Shown here: positions 25,361 to 34,073 of the stretch, one piece after another | Position numbering within the stretch: the stretch's first letter is position 1 | How the letters are laid out: the number at the start of each line of letters is the position of its first letter | Assembly (NCBI RefSeq): GCF_900107405.1 | Contig: NZ_FNPV01000001.1 | Coordinates: 310,001 to 374,000 of the forward strand | DNA length: 64,000 bases | Direction of reading: 5' to 3' | Source: Tindallia californiensis | GTDB taxonomy: Bacteria > Bacillota > Clostridia > Peptostreptococcales > Tindalliaceae | Notes under the pieces: generated by a model | Seen by the model: the letters and a program-made list of their open reading frames with translations, nothing else | The model's database searches: none | What the model was told of the DNA's origin: nothing | Translations under genes and position numbers: made by a program

Positions 25361-26398
25361 TTATTCGCCTCCTTTGCGAGCTTTTTGTAATACATAATCA
25401 GCAATTAAGTTAATCACACTTGTCATCATCAACAACACAATTCCTACAGCAAACAATGAATGGTAGTGAGCACTCTGACGTACCGTATCACCCATTTCAG
25501 ATGCAATGGTAGCTGTCATGGTTCTACCTGATTGAAGTAAAGAAGTTGGGATTCTAGCTGCATTTCCAGTTACCATCAGTACGGTCATCGTTTCACCGAT
25601 AGCTCGCCCTATCCCAAGCATAACACCAGCTATAATTCCAGAGGATGCGGCTGGTACCAGTACATGAAAAATAGTTTCAAAGCGAGTGGCGCCTAAAGCC
25701 AGTGATGCTTCTCGATATTCTTTTGGTAATGCGGTTATTGCATCATCTGACACACTAATAATGGTTGGTAATGACATAAAAGCCACCAGGATCGAACCAG
25801 TAAGCAACGTAAACCCTGATGAAAGATTAAATGACAGCCGAACCCAGTTCGACAGCACAACAATGCCTAGAAAACCTAATACTACTGAAGGAATTGCTGA
25901 TAAAAACTCTATAATAACCTTTAGTGACGTCCGGATTTTCGGTGGTGCCACTTCCGAAATGAAAATGGCACTACCGATTCCTATGGGGACGGATATAAGG
26001 ATAGCTCCTGCTGTAATCCATAGTGTACCAAGTACTAAGGGAATAACGCCAAATCTTTGAGGCGTGCTTCTCGGAGACCATGATGTTCCTGTAAGAAATT
26101 CTCCAATGGTCATTGTTTGAAATAAAGATATTCCTGATCGAATTAAAAAAATAAATATTAAGGCTAAAATCAATACGGAAACAATCCCAAGAATAAAAAT
26201 GACTTTCTCTATCATATACTCACTGAGTCTTTTTTTGTAATTTGATTTCAGACTTTTTTCATGAGTTAGTGTTCTGGTTTCAAGTTCCTTTTCCTCTGAA
26301 TATACGTTCTTATCATTAAGTAAGTGCTCAGTCGATGCTTGTTCTTGCCAGTTAAAAACTTTTTTTCTTTTTTTTAGACTGAACATTTGTTGTTTCAT
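25361..26398 (-). CDS. pstC: Phosphate ABC transporter permease PstC
   Basis: The 345-residue permease has an unusually long, charged cytoplasmic N-terminus (about 60 residues) before its first membrane helix; the usual PstC is about 290-310 residues. Six helices follow, with the coupling loop ITALPKEYREASLALGATRF. ATG 26398 lies eight bases behind GGGAGG; a GTG nine bases upstream is less likely. The 218-base gap to pstS holds a strong hairpin. Confidence 0.95.
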   Translation of the reverse strand: MKQQMFSLKKRKKVFNWQEQASTEHLLNDKNVYSEEKELETRTLTHEKSLKSNYKKRLSEYMIEKVIFILGIVSVLILALIFIFLIRSGISLFQTMTIGEFLTGTSWSPRSTPQRFGVIPLVLGTLWITAGAILISVPIGIGSAIFISEVAPPKIRTSLKVIIEFLSAIPSVVLGFLGIVVLSNWVRLSFNLSSGFTLLTGSILVAFMSLPTIISVSDDAITALPKEYREASLALGATRFETIFHVLVPAASSGIIAGVMLGIGRAIGETMTVLMVTGNAARIPTSLLQSGRTMTATIASEMGDTVRQSAHYHSLFAVGIVLLMMTSVINLIADYVLQKARKGGE

Positions 26399-26519
26399 TT
26401 GTCGCACCTCCCAGGACTTATGTCCAACTTCATCAATATAATCATCCGTGAAACCCCCATAGTTTCCTTCCGATACATTGCTCGTTTTCTAGTTACTTAC
26501 CACACAGGATGACATGGTG

Positions 26520-26546
26520 GATGGATCGCCTTATTAGCGATCCATC
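26520..26546 (-). terminator. Intercistronic hairpin between pstS and pstC
   Basis: GATGGATCGC (26520-26529) and GCGATCCATC (26537-26546) are exact reverse complements with a 7-base loop. No long T run follows on the minus strand. It fits a partial terminator or mRNA-stabilising structure that raises pstS above pstCAB, common for binding-protein genes. Confidence 0.6.
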
Positions 26547-26616
26547 TATTACAATTCACTGTGATGAGATTATCATTTTAAGGGTACACTTACTCCACAA
26601 ACTTTTGTCTTCCCTT

Positions 26617-27510
26617 TTAGTTCAAAGGTATAAAACCTATGTTGGCTACTACTTCCTGTCCTTCGTCACTTAAAATAAAGTCAACGTACTCTTTCATGGC
26701 TCCCGTTGGTTCACCTGCTGTATATAAGTGCAAAGGTCTTGCAACAGGATACCCAGCTTCACCAGGGATATATTCAGTTCCATCTTTCATGACATTTACG
26801 GTTTTTGTATCTTCTGAAAGGTAACCCATGCCAACATATCCAATTCCACCACTATCCTGAATGACTCCTTCCACAATAGCCTGGGTTGAGGGCATCAAAT
26901 TTGCATCTTCAGAAAAATCTTCGCCCATCAACACAAAATCTCTAAAAAAGACATAGGTTCCTGAACTTGTATCCCTTGAATACAATCCAATTTCAACATC
27001 ATCGCCACCAAGCTGACTCCAGTTAGTTATTTCTCCTGTGTAAATTCCTTTAATCTCTTCCATTGTTAGTGTATCAACCGAGTTGTCATTGTTCACTACT
27101 AAGGCAATACCGTCTCTGGCACCAACAATTTCAAATATTTCTATTCCATTGTCTAGTCCTTGTTGTATTTCGTCTTCTGAAATGGCTCTTGATACTTGGG
27201 CCATTTGTACTGTTCCATTAATTAAAGCGGCTACACCTGTACCAGAACCTCCACCAGTAACTGAAACCATTGCTTCAGGGTGCTTATTCATAAAAGCTTC
27301 TGCCCAACCCTGGCCCAGGTTTACCATTGTGTCCGAACCTCTTACTTCAATCATTTCACCGTAATTTACAGTGTTTTCCTGATCTTCTGCTGTTTCAGCC
27401 GCATTGCCGTTTGTGTTCGTTTCGTTTACCGGTTCTTCCTGACCTCCACAACCAGTCAATACCGTAGTAACCATCATAATGCATAGAAGCATCATCATCC
27501 ATTTTTTCAT
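26617..27510 (-). CDS. pstS: Phosphate-binding lipoprotein PstS
   Basis: The 297-residue precursor has a lipoprotein signal (lipobox VLTGC, Cys21), an acidic/Asn-rich linker, and the PstS fold with phosphate contacts in EVRGSDTMVN, TGGGSGTGVAAL and SRDTSSGTYVFF. It captures inorganic phosphate outside the membrane for PstCAB. AGGAG precedes the ATG at 27510. A four-repeat Pho box lies upstream, so expression should rise on phosphate starvation. Confidence 0.97.
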   Translation of the reverse strand: MKKWMMMLLCIMMVTTVLTGCGGQEEPVNETNTNGNAAETAEDQENTVNYGEMIEVRGSDTMVNLGQGWAEAFMNKHPEAMVSVTGGGSGTGVAALINGTVQMAQVSRAISEDEIQQGLDNGIEIFEIVGARDGIALVVNNDNSVDTLTMEEIKGIYTGEITNWSQLGGDDVEIGLYSRDTSSGTYVFFRDFVLMGEDFSEDANLMPSTQAIVEGVIQDSGGIGYVGMGYLSEDTKTVNVMKDGTEYIPGEAGYPVARPLHLYTAGEPTGAMKEYVDFILSDEGQEVVANIGFIPLN

Positions 27511-27559
27511 TCCTTAAATTCTCCTCTCAAAATTGTTTTTTCATCTTAGGTACATTATG

Positions 27560-27624
27560 ATTATACGACTTGATCTTATGAAGATGGTTAAGCGAAAGTA
27601 AACGGATTGTTAAGATCATGTAAA
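27560..27624 (-). promoter_or_regulatory. Pho box and -10 element of the pst operon
   Basis: On the minus strand four hexamers repeat every 11 bases: TTTACA (27624-27619), TTAACA (27613-27608), TTTACT (27602-27597) and TTAACC (27591-27586), each separated by 5 bases. A -10 box TATAAT (27565-27560) follows 20 bases later. This is the TTAACA-type direct-repeat site bound by PhoP/PhoB response regulators in Firmicutes, replacing a normal -35. The phoB gene lies just upstream. Confidence 0.9.
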
Positions 27625-27633
27625 GAAAAAGCA

Positions 27634-27664
27634 TAAAAAAAGAACCGCTCTTAAAACGGTTCTT
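27634..27664 (-). terminator. Terminator after phoR
   Basis: On the minus strand AAGAACCG (27664-27657) pairs with CGGTTCTT (27647-27640), then a T run. It separates phoBR from the pst transcript. Confidence 0.85.
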
Positions 27665-29458
27665 TTACTGATGCCGTGGTAAGGATATGACAAATTCTGT
27701 TCCTTTTCCCGGACCTGCACTATGCACTTTTATTTTACCAGCCATGGATATCACAATATGTTTTACAATGGCTAAACCAAGCCCTGTTCCACCCATTTTT
27801 TTTGATCTTGCTTTATCAACCCGATAAAACCTTTCAAACAGTCTAGGAATATCTTTTTCCGGTATTCCAATTCCCGTATCTTTTACTCTCAGTACCAATT
27901 GCCCATACCTTTCATAAATAATAAAACTGACTTTCCCTCCATTAGGTGTATATTTAATGGCATTATCAATCAGATTAATCACCATTTGTTTCATTCTATC
28001 TTCATTTCCCTTAATATATGACAATTTTCCAGGAATTTCAAAATAAAATTCTATCCCCTTTACAGAAGCCATCGGTCTCATCATACTTTCAACCTCTTTT
28101 AAAGCTTTTGAAGGGTTAAACATGCTTTTACTCTCTTTATTTTTAATGTTCTCAATTTCTGAAAGTGTTAAAATGTCATTAATGAGTCTTGTTAACCGCT
28201 CTGTTTCTATCTCAATAATTTCCAGAAAACGTCTTTGGGTTTCTTCATCTTCTATTTCGCCAGATTTCAATGTTTCAACAAAGCCACTAATAGAGGTCAA
28301 TGGTGTTTTAAGTTCATGTGTCACATTCGTTACAAATTCTGAACGAATTTTTTCCAATTTTCTTATCTCCGTAATATCGTCAATCAGAATCACTAGTCCC
28401 ATTACTTTGATTGGGTCTTCTTCCCGATATATTAGGTTCGTGTATATACGAAATGTTTTTTCTTCAGGTACTTTAAGATTAATTTCAAACTGATTTTCTG
28501 TTCCTTCTTTTAAGGACCTCTTGATAAGTTCATCCAGTTCATTATTGCGAATCACTTCTAAAAGATGATGTCCCTTACTATCATTTAATGAAACATTAAA
28601 AAGTTTTTCAGCAGCCACATTCATCAGCGTAACATTTTCTTTTGGATCAACAGCAATAATCGGATTATTAATACTGGCCAGCAATGCTTGAAACCTGGAG
28701 TTACTCTCGGAAAGCTTGGTAATTAGCCGGTTTAACTTGTCTGCCATATGGTTAAAATGTTCCGCTAATTCCGTTAACTCATCATTATTAGTAAGATAAA
28801 TGCGTCTTTCATAATCTCCTTGTGAAATTTGTTTTGTCATATTTACTAAAGCTCTAATGCTATCGATCATCTTATCGATCAATTTAGAGCCTAGGAGAAT
28901 GGCGATTAACAATCCAAATAGAGTAGAAACAGCAATATATCTCACAATGTTTCTGGTCAATATTTCAATTTCAGACAAGTCCATGGATAATCGAACAGCA
29001 TAAGCTATGCTGTTATTCACTTTAACCGGAAATGCAACGTATAGCATTTCTTGATCTGTCGTATGGCTATACCTTACAACTCTTTCTTTTTCCTTACCTA
29101 CTAATGCGGCTTGAACTTCCGGTCTGTCAAGATGGTTATCCATTTCATGCGCTTCAGACCTTGTATCGATTAAAACCTTACCTGAACTGTCAATGATGGT
29201 TATTCTTGCTTCTCCTACTTCCGCCATCTCCTTCATACCTTGTTGAAAGGACTTTGACGTTAGATCTACCTTATCTGATCGAATCATCGTTGCAATAAGC
29301 TGTGCATTCGTTAGTAATCTCTTTTCCAATTCATTTGTGTAGCTTCTGTTCACCAGGTTAACAGACAAAAACCCAATAAGTGTTGAGCTAATCAATAAAA
29401 TAATTAAAAATGACCAAAATATTTTACGTTTCAAATCCTTCACCTCTTTGGGCAACAT
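27665..29458 (-). CDS. phoR: Phosphate-sensing histidine kinase PhoR
   Basis: The 597-residue sensor has two membrane helices (about 10-30 and 172-190) flanking an extracellular sensor domain, a HAMP domain (about 190-245), a PAS domain (about 250-350), then HisKA with THELKTPLTSISGF and a HATPase domain (NLIDNAIKYTPNGG, DTGIGIP, GTGLGLAI). With PhoB it controls phosphate-starvation genes. The PhoU/Pst genes that normally inform it follow directly, separated by a terminator and a Pho box. It starts 20 bases after phoB. Confidence 0.93.
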   Translation of the reverse strand: MLPKEVKDLKRKIFWSFLIILLISSTLIGFLSVNLVNRSYTNELEKRLLTNAQLIATMIRSDKVDLTSKSFQQGMKEMAEVGEARITIIDSSGKVLIDTRSEAHEMDNHLDRPEVQAALVGKEKERVVRYSHTTDQEMLYVAFPVKVNNSIAYAVRLSMDLSEIEILTRNIVRYIAVSTLFGLLIAILLGSKLIDKMIDSIRALVNMTKQISQGDYERRIYLTNNDELTELAEHFNHMADKLNRLITKLSESNSRFQALLASINNPIIAVDPKENVTLMNVAAEKLFNVSLNDSKGHHLLEVIRNNELDELIKRSLKEGTENQFEINLKVPEEKTFRIYTNLIYREEDPIKVMGLVILIDDITEIRKLEKIRSEFVTNVTHELKTPLTSISGFVETLKSGEIEDEETQRRFLEIIEIETERLTRLINDILTLSEIENIKNKESKSMFNPSKALKEVESMMRPMASVKGIEFYFEIPGKLSYIKGNEDRMKQMVINLIDNAIKYTPNGGKVSFIIYERYGQLVLRVKDTGIGIPEKDIPRLFERFYRVDKARSKKMGGTGLGLAIVKHIVISMAGKIKVHSAGPGKGTEFVISLPRHQ

Positions 29459-29478
29459 AAGGAATTTCCAAAGAACAT

Positions 29479-30174
29479 TTACCCTATTTTATATCCAACA
29501 CCGCGTACGGTTTCGATGTATTCTTCCAGCCCATCATCGCCTATTTTTTTTCGGATATTTCGTATATGAACATCAACGGTACGAGTTTCTCCAAAATAGT
29601 CATATCCCCAAACTTCATCCAACAAATAATTTCTTGATAAAACTTTCCCTTTATTACTCATCAGTATTTTGAGCAGATCGTACTCTTTCAGGGTCAGTTC
29701 TATCAATTCATCTTTCACTTTAACTTCGTGCCTGATCAAATCCACTTCGAGATTTTTGATAGTCAGCTTTTTACTATCGGTTTGATTCGTATTCTCTACT
29801 CTTCTTAAAATTGTTTTAATTCTTGCGGCCAACTCTTTTACACTGAATGGTTTTGTCATATAATCATCAGCACCAAGTTCCAGTCCAAGTATTCGATCTA
29901 TTTCTTCCGATTTTGCCGTAAGCATAATAATAGGAAGATTCGAGTATTCCTCAGACCTTCTAATTGTTTTACATATTTCTACACCGTCAATATCTGGCAG
30001 CATTAAATCTAATACAACCAGATCAACGGACCTACTATCCAGCACAGATAAAGCTTCTGACCCATTCCCAGCCACTAGAACATCATATCCTGATCTTTCA
30101 AGATTAAAACGGATCAACTCCAAAATATTCTCTTCATCATCTACGACAAGAATGACTTTGCTACTCTGTACCAT
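29479..30174 (-). CDS. phoB: Phosphate response regulator PhoB/PhoP (OmpR family)
   Basis: The 231-residue regulator has a receiver domain (VVDDEE, phosphoacceptor Asp in VVLDLMLPD, about residue 55) and an OmpR-type winged helix with ELTLKEYDLLKILM and RTVDVHIRNIRKKIG. It should bind the TTAACA-type repeats before pstS. AGGAG precedes the ATG. It lies 21 bases after a csoR-like gene, so that promoter may drive all three genes. Confidence 0.94.
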   Translation of the reverse strand: MVQSSKVILVVDDEENILELIRFNLERSGYDVLVAGNGSEALSVLDSRSVDLVVLDLMLPDIDGVEICKTIRRSEEYSNLPIIMLTAKSEEIDRILGLELGADDYMTKPFSVKELAARIKTILRRVENTNQTDSKKLTIKNLEVDLIRHEVKVKDELIELTLKEYDLLKILMSNKGKVLSRNYLLDEVWGYDYFGETRTVDVHIRNIRKKIGDDGLEEYIETVRGVGYKIG

Positions 30175-30195
30175 TTTTATCTCCTCTCCTGATCC

Positions 30196-30453
30196 TTATT
30201 TTAAGAATTGAGCAATTTTTTGAATCGTTCGATTTACCTCTTCACGATCGGATGGGTTTTTTACAATACATTCAGCTGCATGATCTTTTATTAATATCCA
30301 CCCAACTTTTTCGACAGAGGACTTAATGGCGGTTATTTGTTGCATGACTGCGTCACATTCTTTGTTCTCTTCGATCATTTTTTCCACACCTTGTATATGA
30401 CCTCTGATTGTTTTTAATCGTTTAATAAGATCTTTTCTTGCTGTATCTTCCAA
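30196..30453 (-). CDS. csoR: CsoR-family copper-type repressor (DUF156)
   Basis: The 85-residue all-helical protein is a CsoR/RcnR/FrmR-family DNA-binding sensor (LIKRLKTIRGHIQGVEKMIE). Cys33, His58 and Cys62 fall at the spacing of the C-H-C Cu(I) site of CsoR, so copper sensing is more likely than sulfide or formaldehyde. No copper ATPase or CopZ gene is adjacent. Instead it sits 21 bases before phoB on the same strand, which is unusual. The symbol is by family, not proven orthology. Confidence 0.85.
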   Translation of the reverse strand: MEDTARKDLIKRLKTIRGHIQGVEKMIEENKECDAVMQQITAIKSSVEKVGWILIKDHAAECIVKNPSDREEVNRTIQKIAQFLK

Positions 30454-30551
30454 GATAATCCCTCCAATATTTAGGATTGCTAATTCTCATGATAATTGAT
30501 AGACTTATTATAACATAATTTTTTTGCTCTTTATCCATTTTTGTTTAATTA

Positions 30552-30608
30552 CCACTCTCTAGGGTATCATGGATTTGAGCCCTAAAAGTGGCTAATAAAA
30601 TATATAAT
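30552..30608 (+). promoter_or_regulatory. Inverted repeat and -10 box before the rubredoxin gene
   Basis: CCACT...TAGGG (30552-30564) is mirrored by CCCTA..AGTGG (30580-30591). A TATAAT follows at 30603-30608, 20 bases before the ATG. There is no good -35 at the right distance, so the repeat may be an activator or repressor site. Confidence 0.45.
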
Positions 30609-30628
30609 CATTGAAAGGAGACAATAAT

Positions 30629-30790
30629 ATGGAAAAATATGTATGTATGCCATGTGGATATGTTTATGATCCGGAGGCTGGAGATCCTGATTCTGGCGTA
30701 GATGCTGGTACTGCATTTGCAGATGTACCTGAAGATTGGGTATGTCCTGTGTGTGGTGTTGGTAAAGATATGTTTGAACCGGAAAACTAA
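30629..30790 (+). CDS. Rubredoxin
   Basis: A 53-residue protein starts at ATG 30629 behind AAAGGAG. It has the two iron-binding motifs CMPCGYVYD (near residue 6) and [11 protein letters not shown] (near residue 39), and the aromatic core of rubredoxins (EDWVCP). It is a one-electron carrier with a single Fe(Cys)4 site, typical of anaerobes, where it serves oxygen and peroxide reduction. It is a single-gene unit with its own terminator. Confidence 0.97.
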   Translation: MEKYVCMPCGYVYDPEAGDPDSGVDAGTAFADVPEDWVCPVCGVGKDMFEPEN

Positions 30791-30801
30791 AACCTTGATT
30801 C

Positions 30802-30852
30802 AAAAGAACCACTGATGGAAGATTGCATTTCTTCAACCAGTGGTTCTTTTTA
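30802..30852 (+). terminator. Terminator after rubredoxin
   Basis: AAAAGAACCACTG (30802-30814) pairs with CAGTGGTTCTTTT (30838-30850), with a further GAAGA/TCTTC pairing inside and T runs beyond. It could also serve minus-strand transcripts. Confidence 0.88.
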
Positions 30853-30904
30853 TTAGCAAATGTTCTTTACTTTTTTTCTTCTAGCTCTTTATACTTCTAA
30901 TTTT

Positions 30905-31492
30905 TTATTCCTCTAAATGTGTTTTTAACAAATCCCACACTTCCTCCATACCCGTTTTTTTCAAGGAAGAAAACGGAATAATGGCTGCGTTTTCCGGCAT
31001 TGCTAACTTTGTTTTTATTCTTCTAAGCTGTTGCATTTGACGGGATCTGGATAATTTATCGGCTTTTGTCGCTACTACTAAATGACCATACCCCTGGTTT
31101 CGTATCCATTCATACATGATGCGATCATCTTCCGAGGGATCATGCCGTATATCTACCAGCAACACGACTTCCCGCAAGTTTTCCCTTTCAGCTAAATAGT
31201 TTTCTATCATCTTTCCCCAAGAATGGCGTTCTTTTTTTGATACTTTTGCATATCCATACCCTGGCAAATCAACAAGAAAAAAATGCTGGTTAATGCGATA
31301 AAAGTTAATGGTTCTTGTTTTACCAGGCGTCCCACTGGTTTTTGCTAGTTTTTTTCGTCCTAATAATGTGTTAATCAGAGAAGATTTCCCTACATTTGAT
31401 CTTCCCGCCAGAGCAATTTCCGGCACTACATCTTCCGGAAATTGCTCTGGTTTTACAAAACTTCCAATAAACGATGCTTCCTTAATTATCAT
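30905..31492 (-). CDS. engB: Ribosome-biogenesis GTPase YsxC/EngB
   Basis: The 195-residue GTPase acts in assembly of the large ribosomal subunit. Motifs are G1 GRSNVGKSS (about 31-39), G3 VDLPGYGYA and G4 ATKADK, with the family mark SGTPGKT before the switch region. Its first 11 bases overlap the end of lon, an order also seen in Bacillus (lon-ysxC), so translation is coupled. Confidence 0.96.
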   Translation of the reverse strand: MIIKEASFIGSFVKPEQFPEDVVPEIALAGRSNVGKSSLINTLLGRKKLAKTSGTPGKTRTINFYRINQHFFLVDLPGYGYAKVSKKERHSWGKMIENYLAERENLREVVLLVDIRHDPSEDDRIMYEWIRNQGYGHLVVATKADKLSRSRQMQQLRRIKTKLAMPENAAIIPFSSLKKTGMEEVWDLLKTHLEE

Positions 31493-33833
31493 TTTTTAAC
31501 TCCCTTACCATTGCGTGTTCCAAAACTTGATCCATATGCTCAACAAAAACAAATTCAATTTTCTTTTTAACGTTATCAGGAATTTCGTCCATATCTTTCT
31601 TATTATCAACAGGTAGCAACACTTTAGTAATTCCTGCACGTTTTGCTGCCAGTACTTTTTCTTTTACCCCTCCAATACTTAGGACCCTTCCTCGCAACGT
31701 AATTTCTCCTGTCATAGCAACATCCTTCCGAACAGGAACGCCCGTCAGGGAAGAAATAACCGCCGTTGCCATCGTAATACCAGCCGAGGGTCCATCTTTA
31801 GGTGTTCCACCTTCCGGAATATGGATATGAATATCTTTATTCGAGTGGAAATCCGGATCAATTTCCAACTGATCAATGCGTGAACGGATATAAGATATCC
31901 CAGCTCTAGCTGATTCTTTCATGACATCACCCAGCTGCCCAGTTAAAACTAGTTTTCCGGTTCCCTTCATAGGTGTTACCTCGATAGATATCGTGTCTCC
32001 GCCAACTCTTGTCCATGCCAGACCTCTTGCAATTCCAACTTCGTCTTTTTGAGATGCCATTTCATAATGGAACTGTGGTGTTCCCAGGTATTTGTTTAAG
32101 TTACTCGGATTGATACGAACATACTGTATTTTCTCCTCCACCACTCTTTTAACTACTTTTCTACAAATATTGGCAATTTGTCGTTCCAGATTACGAACCC
32201 CTGATTCTCTTGTATAGTTATTGACAATATCCCTAAGCGCTTTTTCGGATATTTTTAAGTTGTCTTCTTTCAAACCGTGATCTTTTATTTGTTTTGGAAG
32301 TAAATATTTTTCTGCAATACTCAGCTTTTCATCTTCTGTGTAGCCTGGTATTCTAATTACTTCCATCCGGTCAAGCAACGCTCTTGGAATCGTGTCTAAT
32401 GTATTTGCCGTTGTGATGAACATCACCTTTGACAAATTAAAAGGCACCTCCATAAAATGATCGGTAAAATCATGATTCTGCTCCGGATCAAGCACTTCCA
32501 ATAAAGCCGATGCAGGATCTCCCCGAAAGTCACTTGCCAGCTTATCAATTTCATCTAGTAAAAATACTGGATTCTTAGTATTTACTTGACGCATAGAGCT
32601 TATAATTCTTCCGGGAATTGCTCCAATATAGGTTCTACGGTGACCACGAATTTCAGCTTCATCTCGCACACCTCCCAAAGACATTCGAACAAATTTCCGA
32701 TTCAATGCCCTTGCAATTGATTTTCCAATAGATGTCTTCCCTACTCCCGGAGGTCCAACCAGACATAAAATCGGACCTTTCATCGATTTAGAAAGTTGTC
32801 GTATCGCTAAATACTCTAAAATTCTTTCCTTTACTTTCTCTAGTCCGTGGTGATCTTCTTCCAAAATGGCTGAAGATTTTTTTAAGTCCATTCGGTCTTT
32901 GGTTTCTTTTTTCCAGGGAAGATTCAGCACCCAATCAATATAATTCCGTATTACTCCAGTCTCTGCAGAAGATGCTGGCAACTTGAGCAAACGATCAATC
33001 TCCCGTTCTATCTTTTGGTGCAGCTCTTTTGACAGTTGAATTTTTTTCAATTGTTTCTTGTACTCTTCCACTTCTTCTAATACGCCTTCGTCTTCGCCTA
33101 ATTCCTTTTGAATGGCACGCAATTGTTCTCGTAAATAGTATTCCTTTTGCACCTTATTAATTTGCTTTTTCACTCTGGTATTGATCTTTTTTTCGATTTC
33201 CAGTATTTCTATTTCTTCCAGCAAAAATCGATAAAGAACTTCTAATCGTTCTAAAGGATCAAAAGCCTCCAGTACTTCCTGCTTTTGATTTGGTTTTAAC
33301 ACTACATTCGCTGAGATGGTATCCGCAAGTCTACCAGGAATTTCTATCTCTGTAATGGTAATGAAAATCTCTGGTGATATTTTGTTACTGGCTTCGATGT
33401 ATTTTTCGAAAGTATCTACAACACTGCGCATTAATGCCTCTGTCTCTGTATCCGGTTCACTCTCATCTTCATTTTCCTGTTCTTCCACTTCTACTACAAA
33501 ATAAGGTATTTCCTGTACAAATTTTTTAACCCTTCCTCTTTTAATACCTTCAACCAATACACGAATATTGTCACCAGGAAGCTTTAACATTTGCTTGACC
33601 TTCGCGACGGTTCCCACTTCATACACATCATCAGCCGTTGGTGAACTTGTTTCGGCTTCTTTCTGAGCAGAAAGAAAAATCATCTGATCTTCCACCATTG
33701 CTTCCTCTAGTGCATTTATAGATCTTTCGCGACCAACATCAAAATGTAAAACCATATGTGGAAATACAGTCAATCCTCTCAATGGTATTAATGGAAGTGT
33801 TTTGTAATCTTTAATTATTTTTTCATCGTCCAT
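31482..33833 (-). CDS. lon: ATP-dependent protease LonA
   Basis: The 783-residue protease has the LonA layout: N-terminal substrate-binding domain, coiled-coil linker (about 205-285), AAA+ module with Walker A GPPGVGKT (360-367) and Walker B VFLLDEIDK, and the Ser-Lys protease domain with PKDGPSAGI (catalytic Ser) and the later catalytic Lys in GGVKEKVLAA. It degrades misfolded and regulatory proteins in the cytoplasm. It is followed by engB with an 11-base overlap. Confidence 0.97.
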   Translation of the reverse strand: MDDEKIIKDYKTLPLIPLRGLTVFPHMVLHFDVGRERSINALEEAMVEDQMIFLSAQKEAETSSPTADDVYEVGTVAKVKQMLKLPGDNIRVLVEGIKRGRVKKFVQEIPYFVVEVEEQENEDESEPDTETEALMRSVVDTFEKYIEASNKISPEIFITITEIEIPGRLADTISANVVLKPNQKQEVLEAFDPLERLEVLYRFLLEEIEILEIEKKINTRVKKQINKVQKEYYLREQLRAIQKELGEDEGVLEEVEEYKKQLKKIQLSKELHQKIEREIDRLLKLPASSAETGVIRNYIDWVLNLPWKKETKDRMDLKKSSAILEEDHHGLEKVKERILEYLAIRQLSKSMKGPILCLVGPPGVGKTSIGKSIARALNRKFVRMSLGGVRDEAEIRGHRRTYIGAIPGRIISSMRQVNTKNPVFLLDEIDKLASDFRGDPASALLEVLDPEQNHDFTDHFMEVPFNLSKVMFITTANTLDTIPRALLDRMEVIRIPGYTEDEKLSIAEKYLLPKQIKDHGLKEDNLKISEKALRDIVNNYTRESGVRNLERQIANICRKVVKRVVEEKIQYVRINPSNLNKYLGTPQFHYEMASQKDEVGIARGLAWTRVGGDTISIEVTPMKGTGKLVLTGQLGDVMKESARAGISYIRSRIDQLEIDPDFHSNKDIHIHIPEGGTPKDGPSAGITMATAVISSLTGVPVRKDVAMTGEITLRGRVLSIGGVKEKVLAAKRAGITKVLLPVDNKKDMDEIPDNVKKKIEFVFVEHMDQVLEHAMVRELKNDN

Positions 33834-33969
33834 ATTATCATCTCCTTTAAATACATCTGTTCCTTTAAATATATTTCAACAAAGTCTGGTTTTAAAATTG
33901 TTGCCAAGCCTCATATAGATATCTACCCACTTTTCTGCTAAAATACTATTATGTAGTAAAACAAAGTTT

Positions 33970-33998
33970 ATTATACCTTTTCCTGACTTTAGTTGCAA
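33970..33998 (-). promoter_or_regulatory. Promoter of lon-engB
   Basis: On the minus strand TTGCAA (33998-33993), a 17-base spacer and TATAAT (33975-33970). No CIRCE-type heat-shock element is visible near it. Confidence 0.78.
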
Positions 33999-34073
33999 GA
34001 ATATCCTGACTTGTTCCAAACTCTAATCTAACAACATCGTATACATAACATTCATTTCACAGGAGGTTGCGTC

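Noticed and set aside
30454-30550. Fur-like box (AATTCTCATGATAATT) before csoR
   Set aside because: The palindrome has mismatches and the A/T-rich context makes such matches common; not enough to call.
30582-30836. 84-residue minus-strand frame
   Set aside because: Antisense shadow of the rubredoxin gene; His/Gln-rich translation without a family.
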